Assembly: GCF_914767665.1 (NCBI RefSeq)
Contig: NC_059505.1
Span: 41,041,506 to 41,105,505 of the forward strand
Length of the DNA stretch: 64,000 nt
Direction: 5' to 3'
Source of the DNA: Harmonia axyridis
Taxonomy: Eukaryota; Arthropoda; Insecta; Coleoptera; Coccinellidae
Notes under the pieces: model-generated
What the model was told of the DNA's origin: nothing
Seen by the model: the letters and a program-made list of their open reading frames with translations, nothing else
Databases searched by the model: none
Made by a program: the position numbers and the translations under genes
In this document: piece after piece, positions 62,601 through 64,000 of the stretch
Numbering within the stretch: the first letter of the stretch is position 1
How the letters are laid out: every line of letters starts with the position of its first letter

Positions 62601-63890
62601 ATAACCGAGTACGGCCCTGTCCACATCACTTTCCACGATATGCAAAACACCATTTAGATCGTCCTTTCTAGCTTCGCAGCTATATTGTAATTAAAGCAAC
62701 GACAGGACGATATGCGTGAGTAGATGTTGTGTTTTAAGAAAATCACCTCTCAACGAGAAAATTCCGTTTTGTGACTCTTATGGAAAAAAATTACTAAACT
62801 AGGCCGATGTAGGAGATAGAGTTGGGTGTTTTTCCTGTTTAATCGCCAGCTACACTGCTGAGAGGAAGGTGGAAACAGAATCTGATGGATATGTATCACG
62901 CATGTATTATTAGTACGTAATTGTTGTTAATTTTTTTTTATCTGAAATTACAGAACCTAATTTTAAACTTTCTATAGTATAAACTCGCGTTCACAAGGTT
63001 AGTTCGGGAAATAATTGTACATTTTGAATTACCCGCCAACGGTTATACAATAACCGACAAAGAAACAGCACAGTCAACATAATCGACTTAGTGAGTAAGC
63101 AATTCGTGAAGTTATTGATCATTTTCTCACTAATTTCACACATCTCGATTCAAAACCATCAATAAGACAAATAAATGTGCATACCGAAGAGAATATTGCT
63201 ACTGCAGCGCAAAGTGTTGAAGATGATGCTGAAAAGTCGATACGTCGCCGTTCTCAACTTGTTGGCCTTTGTCTTCCAACTACTTGCACAATTTTACGTA
63301 AGGCTCTTAGCTTAGGTACCAATAAAATAAAGCAGCGTTATCTTATGGTGTAACACTATGGAACTGTCAAACTAATATATCATGAATCGATCAGACATCT
63401 GACACAATCAGCTTGTCATTTTGCTTTCCTATAGAAACACCAAGAAGAATCTGTTATTCTTATCAACTTCAACTTAGTACTTTCCACATCATCTTCAAAC
63501 CTTCTAAAACCCACATCTAAGCAAAAACTCACCTTAAAAGTCTTGTAGGAAGACACAACGTAGGATGCTCCATCCTCCAACTCGTCAAGTCTATATTTCC
63601 TGTCCCCATCCATGGAAAAAATGTATCTTGCACCTCTCGGTAGATCCATACGAAGGGAAAGTTTGTCCAGGAGCGCCTCCAAAGACATGATGTCTCTTCC
63701 TGGTTTGAACCTGAACTCCACTCCTGGAAAGAAGGGATCGCCGTTTCTGAAGAACACCACCCTTCTGGCCTTCCAGTAGGAGAGGTTGCTGTATCTGCTG
63801 GTGGCCATCTCCGAACGGCTCTTTGGCCTCTGGGGGGGCACCATGGACGAGGCATCGCTGGCATTGTCTGCCATAATAGGCGATTGAGAT
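29608..63890 (-). CDS. DCX-EMAP: Doublecortin-domain EMAP-like WD40 protein (DCX-EMAP type)
   Basis: Microtubule-associated protein; in Drosophila the family member acts in the ciliary tips of mechanosensory neurons. Seventeen minus-strand exons with consistent phases: 63533-63890, 49382-49573, 46331-46676, 44951-45089, 42783-42932, 42504-42675, 41985-42080, 36975-37112, 36784-36915, 36585-36713, 35002-35130, 34799-34927, 34406-34568, 33408-33590, 33257-33352, 32929-33043, 29608-29761. From ATG 63874 this gives about 934 aa. DCX domain at about 36-114 (ARRVVFFRNGDPFFPGVEF); second DCX-like segment at about 165-250 (GRVIRIINNMDHTVQ); HELP at about 295-375 (LQLEWV/YGYRGTDSRKNLWVLPTGEL); WD40 blades to the C-terminus (MLWELTEE). 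The frame stays open upstream of ATG 63874 to an acceptor at 63891, so the gene may continue beyond the window. Its introns hold most of the transposons. Confidence 0.93.
29906..32527. repeat. Fold-back element array in the last DCX-EMAP intron
   Basis: Repeated units bounded by GGTGGATTTATGCACC / GGTGCATAAATCCACC, many with A for C variants (ATGAACC). Units face both ways, so the array can form many hairpins. Constant internal blocks are CTAAGAACTAAGG runs, GAATTCAGTGGCGTTTATGC, GGCATGCGCACGTGCTCGAA and a TTTTTTCAC tract. No coding sequence. The 5' part is a mosaic of truncated units; the 3' part contains a 990-bp tandem duplication. Confidence 0.8.
30531..32510. repeat. 990-bp tandem duplication inside the fold-back array
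   Basis: Landmarks recur exactly 990 bp apart: GCACGTGTTCGAACTACTTT at 30611 and 31601, GTGGATTTATGAACCGTACC at 30771 and 31761, AGGCGCACGTGCACTTCCAT at 31311 and 32301. Homology starts at 30531/31521 and remains without visible difference until about 31384/32374, where the copies diverge. Either a very recent duplication or an assembly effect. Confidence 0.75.
32672..32788 (-). mobile_element. Solo end of the Tc1-like element
   Basis: The segment from TTTCCAAATTTCAATCATTT to TTTCTTTGTCAGTTAGTATA matches the right terminal region of the element at 37753-39173. No transposase sequence accompanies it. Confidence 0.65.
35265..36540 (+). mobile_element. Mariner (DD34D) copy with both ends, inactivated
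   Basis: TTAGGCCAATTGAAAAGTCC at the left after TA; the complementary, mutated end lies at 36521-36540. The plus strand covers a whole mariner transposase: WFLKGKNTVEEKSWLDEEFP, EIADIVKISSERVHHIIHEY, MHETWLIISL (mutated first-acid block), HQDNA-type region frameshifted near 36180, YSPDLAPSDFILFS (36255-36300), and the C-terminus ending at 36471. Several frameshifts and a stop in WVPREL make it a pseudogene. It sits in DCX-EMAP intron 10. Confidence 0.82.
37753..39173 (+). mobile_element. Full-length Tc1-like element, inactivated
   Basis: Ends ACTAACTGACAAAGAAACTG and its complement (near 39160) with subterminal similarity (GGAGCTGTTTAAATTTTAAA / AGAAGCTGTATAAATTTAAA). Length of about 1.42 kb is normal for Tc1. 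It lies in DCX-EMAP intron 7. Truncated relatives are at 21024-21767 and 32672-32788. Confidence 0.82.
37985..39037 (+). pseudogene. Tc1-like transposase (DD34E-type), broken
   Basis: It starts MPRARVRGIYRQLSEFGRSR with a first HTH (SFREIANRTNRNPTIV); a GRRGPNEVQDRR region and a second HTH (VQTVYPRIRSFGL) follow. The catalytic part is an open 201-codon frame from 38432, with QQDNARPHVARVSL and DLSPIEHVWDIMGRRL. In-frame stops occur near 38057, 38153, 38240 and 38400, the last just before the first catalytic block, so no full protein can be made. Confidence 0.8.
39180..39541. repeat. Fold-back MITE-like element with about 130-bp arms
   Basis: 39180-39313 (GTTATGCCATTCAATCATAG, ACTTCAACAACGTTTATAAA, TTGCTCATTTGTAAATACTG) is matched in reverse complement by 39409-39541. 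The spacer is about 95 bp and unique. It abuts the right end of the Tc1-like element. No coding sequence. Confidence 0.68.
39542..40777. other. Intronic stretch, nothing firm
   Basis: Part of DCX-EMAP intron 7. A TACAGGGTGGTCCATATGAA motif near 39758 resembles a transposon end but no partner was found. Short open frames carry no recognisable domain. Confidence 0.4.
40778..41870 (-). mobile_element. Mariner (DD34D) second family, 5' end unclear
   Basis: The 3' end is intact: TA, then GGCATACAACTTTGCTTCCG. The minus strand encodes a nearly complete transposase: MKREVLIFCFNMKKSAAEAH, an HTH (ISERTCRERFQRF), the first-acid block TGDEKWVHYDN, QHDNARPHVAK, YSPDVAPSDYHLF, and a C-terminus at about 40854. 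The 5' inverted repeat could not be found beyond about 41870. Related copy at 58229-59370; solo end at 54299-54368. Confidence 0.8.
40854..41856 (-). pseudogene. Mariner transposase with few disruptions
   Basis: Read on minus from ATG 41856. All three catalytic Asp motifs of DD34D mariner are present (GDEKWVHYDN, HDNARPHVAK, SPDVAPSDYHLF). Disruptions include stops near 41640 and 41300 and frameshifts near 41080 and 40900, with a WEKVV-type tail altered to GKKKVVS. Less decayed than its relative at 58.3-59.3 kb. Confidence 0.75.
43430..43640 (+). mobile_element. Non-LTR retrotransposon fragment (RNase H part)
   Basis: The plus strand reads MKHLAAGKREPLLWVPGLTG, then IESNEEVHELGRAA and FFGLGKRYFREAVQ, the RNase H C-terminal part and linker seen in the insertion at 22719-23555. 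It is interrupted by stops and lies in DCX-EMAP intron 4. Confidence 0.6.
43640..44045 (-). mobile_element. Non-LTR retrotransposon 3' fragment (zinc-knuckle part)
   Basis: The minus frame of 101 codons includes LLTGFLKEHCRLRKQLMRIS and KCRFCRKEDETPDLSMTECL, the cysteine motif at the C-terminus of this retrotransposon clade. The 3' side holds the shared terminal phrase GACACAATAGGCCATAAGGT. It is oriented against the fragment at 43430-43640. Confidence 0.65.
45188..46126 (+). mobile_element. Rosa-like (DD41D) element, internally deleted, copy 4
   Basis: Ends flanked by TA. It has the same N-terminal/core junction as the other copies (near 45405), with a 2-bp change turning FSDEAHFW into FIDEAHFW. 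The C-terminal 132-codon frame (45623-46021) keeps QQDGATCHTA and CDLTPLDYFLWG. It lies in DCX-EMAP intron 3. Confidence 0.82.
46980..47300 (+). pseudogene. Decayed Tc1-like transposase remnant
   Basis: Pieces in two frames resemble a Tc1 core: QQENALSHLARI (compare QQDNARPHVARV) near 47140, FIEHVWKED near 47205 and VAWEEIPQE near 47285. No inverted repeats were identified. Short and heavily mutated. Confidence 0.5.
47329..47803 (-). mobile_element. LTR-like remnant with primer-binding-site motif
   Basis: On minus, 47803-47460 starts TGTTATGGATCGTATATATA and ends ATATATACGATCCATAACA, a TG...CA unit with inverted ends. Two bases further is TGGCGCCCAACGTGGGGC (47457-47440), which matches a lysine-tRNA-type primer binding site. 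Beyond it, 47329-47430 repeats part of the LTR in inverted orientation. No gag, pol or other retroelement gene is present; this is a non-coding remnant in DCX-EMAP intron 2. Confidence 0.5.
47918..48642 (+). mobile_element. Mariner (DD34D) copy with N-terminal deletion, both ends intact
   Basis: TTAGGCCAATTGAAAAGTCC on the left and its complement on the right, flanked by TA. After the first 60 bp the sequence jumps to LKLFKCNKPEFLRRYVTMDE, so the DNA-binding half is gone. The core retains MDETWLHHFT and PPYSPDLAP, but a deletion removes the QDNAPCH block (near 48270) and frames shift. Same family as 8188 and 35265. Confidence 0.82.
49686..50627 (+). mobile_element. Rosa-like (DD41D) element, internally deleted, copy 5
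   Basis: Same ends, TA flanks and deletion junction (near 49905). A 134-codon frame (49855-50259) includes FSDEAHFWLNGY and QQDGVTCHTA; a 1-bp insertion near 50258 shifts the rest, which continues as CDLTSLDYFLWGY. It lies in DCX-EMAP intron 1, about 110 bp upstream of exon 2. Confidence 0.82.
50630..52344. other. Intronic stretch with one low-support ORF
   Basis: A 105-codon plus frame at 51197-51514 is Ser/Thr/Lys-rich and without a known domain. It contains an 8+8 bp palindrome (GACTCCTCTCGAGGAGTC). The GC-richer patch at 51340-51800 could include alternative promoter or exon sequence of DCX-EMAP, but no splice-linked domain was found. Confidence 0.35.
52347..53284 (-). mobile_element. 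Rosa-like (DD41D) element, internally deleted, copy 6
   Basis: Inverted copy with the common deletion junction. The minus frame of 161 codons (53115-52630) is the longest in this family here: FSDEAHFWLNGYVNKQNCC, QQDVATCNTA (second-acid block with H to N) and CDLTPLDFFLWG. The right flank is mutated (CACCCTTCA). It lacks the N-terminal half. Confidence 0.82.
53674..53707. repeat. Perfect short palindrome, 16-bp arms
   Basis: CGTATTGAGGTGGCTA, a 2-base loop GT, then TAGCCACCTCAATACG. It lies just outside the left end of a rosa-like remnant. It could form a strong hairpin or be a small inverted duplication at a repaired break. Confidence 0.75.
53725..54293 (+). mobile_element. Rosa-like element, further deleted, copy 7
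   Basis: About 60 bp of the left end (TATATAACTTTAAGTTGGCA) is joined directly to the core at ACAGTCAATGGTGATCGG. A 138-codon frame keeps QQDGATCHTA and CDLTPLDNFLWG; a further deletion occurs near 54085. The outermost left bases are lost or mutated. This deletion differs from the one shared by copies 1-6. Confidence 0.78.
54299..54368 (-). mobile_element. Solo 5' end of the second mariner family
   Basis: In reverse complement it reads TAGGTGTACAACTTTGCTTC and then TTGCAATAGAAGGCTGTAGC, matching the 5' end at 58229-58300. It directly follows rosa-like copy 7. No transposase sequence follows. Confidence 0.65.
54370..55030. other. Intronic stretch, nothing recognised
   Basis: AT-rich; no coding motif or repeat found. 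It is within DCX-EMAP intron 1. Confidence 0.4.
55034..55115. mobile_element. Solo end of the palindromic Tc1-like family
   Basis: ACATAGATAGAGTGAGCATA followed by TGTCATTTTCAGTGAGCAAA and CATGAAGCGCGC, the same terminal region found at the left of the element at 2402. It is 0.5 kb from the palindromic copy at 55631. Confidence 0.6.
55886..56353 (+). pseudogene. Tc1-like transposase N-terminal fragment, plus arm
   Basis: 155-codon frame with LTQEECAQAVVLREEGSTYT, HTH 1 (RIAERFGVSHTSVSKMLQ), GRPRV and HTH 2 (STQTMRNHLREYDLRPR), ending at ADWERVH where the palindrome junction begins. The catalytic domain is absent. Confidence 0.65.
56355..56889 (-). pseudogene. Tc1-like transposase N-terminal fragment, minus arm
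   Basis: From ATG 56889 on minus: MQCETRNLTQEECAQAIVLR, the same two HTH motifs, and LTPAHRRARLDSAREHIH, then a stop near 56461 caused by one base change. The reading beyond gives the first-acid block FTDESRFCLYHCDRRS. No further catalytic sequence is present. Confidence 0.65.
57246..58226. other. Intronic stretch, nothing recognised
   Basis: No conserved coding or repeat signal was seen; strongly AT-rich near 58190-58226. Part of DCX-EMAP intron 1. Confidence 0.4.
58229..59370 (+). mobile_element. Mariner (DD34D) second family, both ends, inactivated
   Basis: Left end GATATACAACTTTGCTTCCG, right end complement of GGCGTACAACTTTGCTTCCG, TA on both sides. The transposase is broken: KKSAARAHRMLSNTYGESAI, QQELAGSLAVTQKAI, a mutated first-acid block (TEDGKCVHYDN), LHHDNARPHVTKVF, YSPDVALSDYHLF. 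The last 121-codon frame (58935-59300) runs to the C-terminus. An AATAAA is near 59322. Confidence 0.82.
59440..60119 (+). mobile_element. Non-LTR retrotransposon 3' fragment (post-RT domain)
   Basis: The plus strand reads SILEYSAVVWAPYYAVHRQS and IERVQRKFLKWVSF, then LINNLIDCNYLMSRINLNCS and APTNYSVHSPLSRALRLASK, typical of the C-terminal region after reverse transcriptase in jockey-like elements. It ends in an AAATAAATAAATTAAT tail (to 60119). 5' truncated, frame broken near 59590. Confidence 0.72.
60120..60835. other. Intronic stretch with an unassigned minus ORF
   Basis: 60387-60644 is open on minus for 85 codons (for example FCIPIRVVKNRYRTGLRQTG). It has no recognised domain and no convincing splice link to DCX-EMAP. 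Confidence 0.3.
60840..61125 (+). mobile_element. Non-LTR retrotransposon 3' fragment
   Basis: It begins with a LTGHCPVRYHLKN-like segment, followed by a broken CRFCQEATEPNTC-type cysteine motif and a 3' end GCACAATAGATCTTTAGGTT. It resembles the end of the fragments at 43.6 and 61.4 kb. Confidence 0.55.
61420..61756 (-). mobile_element. Non-LTR retrotransposon 3' fragment
   Basis: The minus frame of 97 codons includes MRISLAAKGECRFCWEEEET and KCLAIASQRKKYFRQETCRS, closely similar to 43735-44040, and ends with the shared GCACAATAGACCATAAGGTC phrase. 5' truncated. Confidence 0.65.
61985..62290 (+). mobile_element. Heavily deleted non-LTR retrotransposon fragment
   Basis: It reads YITTDRQ (RNase H), then directly LLYRMNLSADEICKLCKSEM and CNCSKLASLRST. 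The central part between these, present at 22.8-23.2 kb, is missing. Same lineage as 22719-23555. Confidence 0.6.
62300..63085. other. Intronic stretch, nothing recognised
   Basis: AT-rich; no domain, repeat or RNA gene was identified. Part of DCX-EMAP intron 1. Confidence 0.4.
63110..63320 (+). pseudogene. Mariner-like transposase N-terminal fragment
   Basis: A frame reading INVHTEENIATAAQSVEDDA and KSIRRRSQLVGLCLPTTCTI then LRKALS matches the second HTH region of rosa/mariner-like transposases (ENIAAV...SIRRR...STTWKILRK). No catalytic domain or inverted repeats nearby. This is the segment type deleted in rosa-like copies 1-6. Confidence 0.55.
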
Positions 63891-64000
63891 CTGGAAGAAA
63901 AGAGAGACTCCTGAATGTTGATTGTTTCTACTACCAGGCTGTAGAACAGAGATAGACAGATAGGTTTTCTGGTGTAGTCAGTTACGGAATAACTCCTCTG

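Noticed and set aside
1..64000. CRISPR array, phage, plasmid or bacterial defence system
   Set aside because: All coding evidence is eukaryotic with spliceosomal introns; the repeats are transposons and fold-back elements without spacer structure.

Overview
The window is nuclear DNA from an insect: AT-rich, short spliced exons, and a dense load of mariner/Tc1-type DNA transposons with non-LTR retrotransposon debris. A beetle or related insect fits best, but the species cannot be fixed from the sequence. There is no operon, phage, CRISPR or other prokaryotic system.

Five conserved host genes can be assembled exon by exon with consistent splice phases. (1) ST13/Hip, an Hsc70 co-chaperone (minus, 13213-14456). 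(2) GOLGA7/Erf4-type palmitoyltransferase cofactor (plus, 14928-15491), head to head with ST13 across about 470 bp. (3) Ribosomal protein L10 (minus, 16508-17405), tail to tail with GOLGA7. (4) Mitochondrial dihydrolipoamide dehydrogenase (plus, 18083-24456, 8 exons, 505 aa), head to head with RpL10. (5) A DCX-EMAP-type gene (minus, 29608-63890, 17 exons, about 934 aa): doublecortin domain, second DCX-like segment, HELP motif and WD40 repeats. This last gene covers more than half of the window and hosts most of the transposons in its introns.

Layout: 1-9.3 kb is almost entirely transposons, including a three-level nest at 2.36-4.36 kb. 9.3-13.2 kb has no recognisable gene. 13.2-24.7 kb holds the compact gene cluster, with transposons only in the DLD introns. 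24.8-26.9 kb is a degenerate repeat block of about 350-bp units. 27.2-29.2 kb is a long-inverted-repeat element containing a 0.9-kb palindrome. 29.6-63.9 kb is the DCX-EMAP gene, whose last intron is packed with a 2.6-kb fold-back array.

The most interesting material is in the mobile DNA: six rosa-like (DD41D) elements with the same internal deletion; two palindromic Tc1-like elements sharing one inversion junction, one of which retains an open DNA-binding-domain ORF; and an array of fold-back elements carrying a 990-bp tandem duplication with no difference seen in the stretches compared. Host gene calls rest on recognised protein families and checked splice phases. Element boundaries are read by eye and may be off by a few bases.
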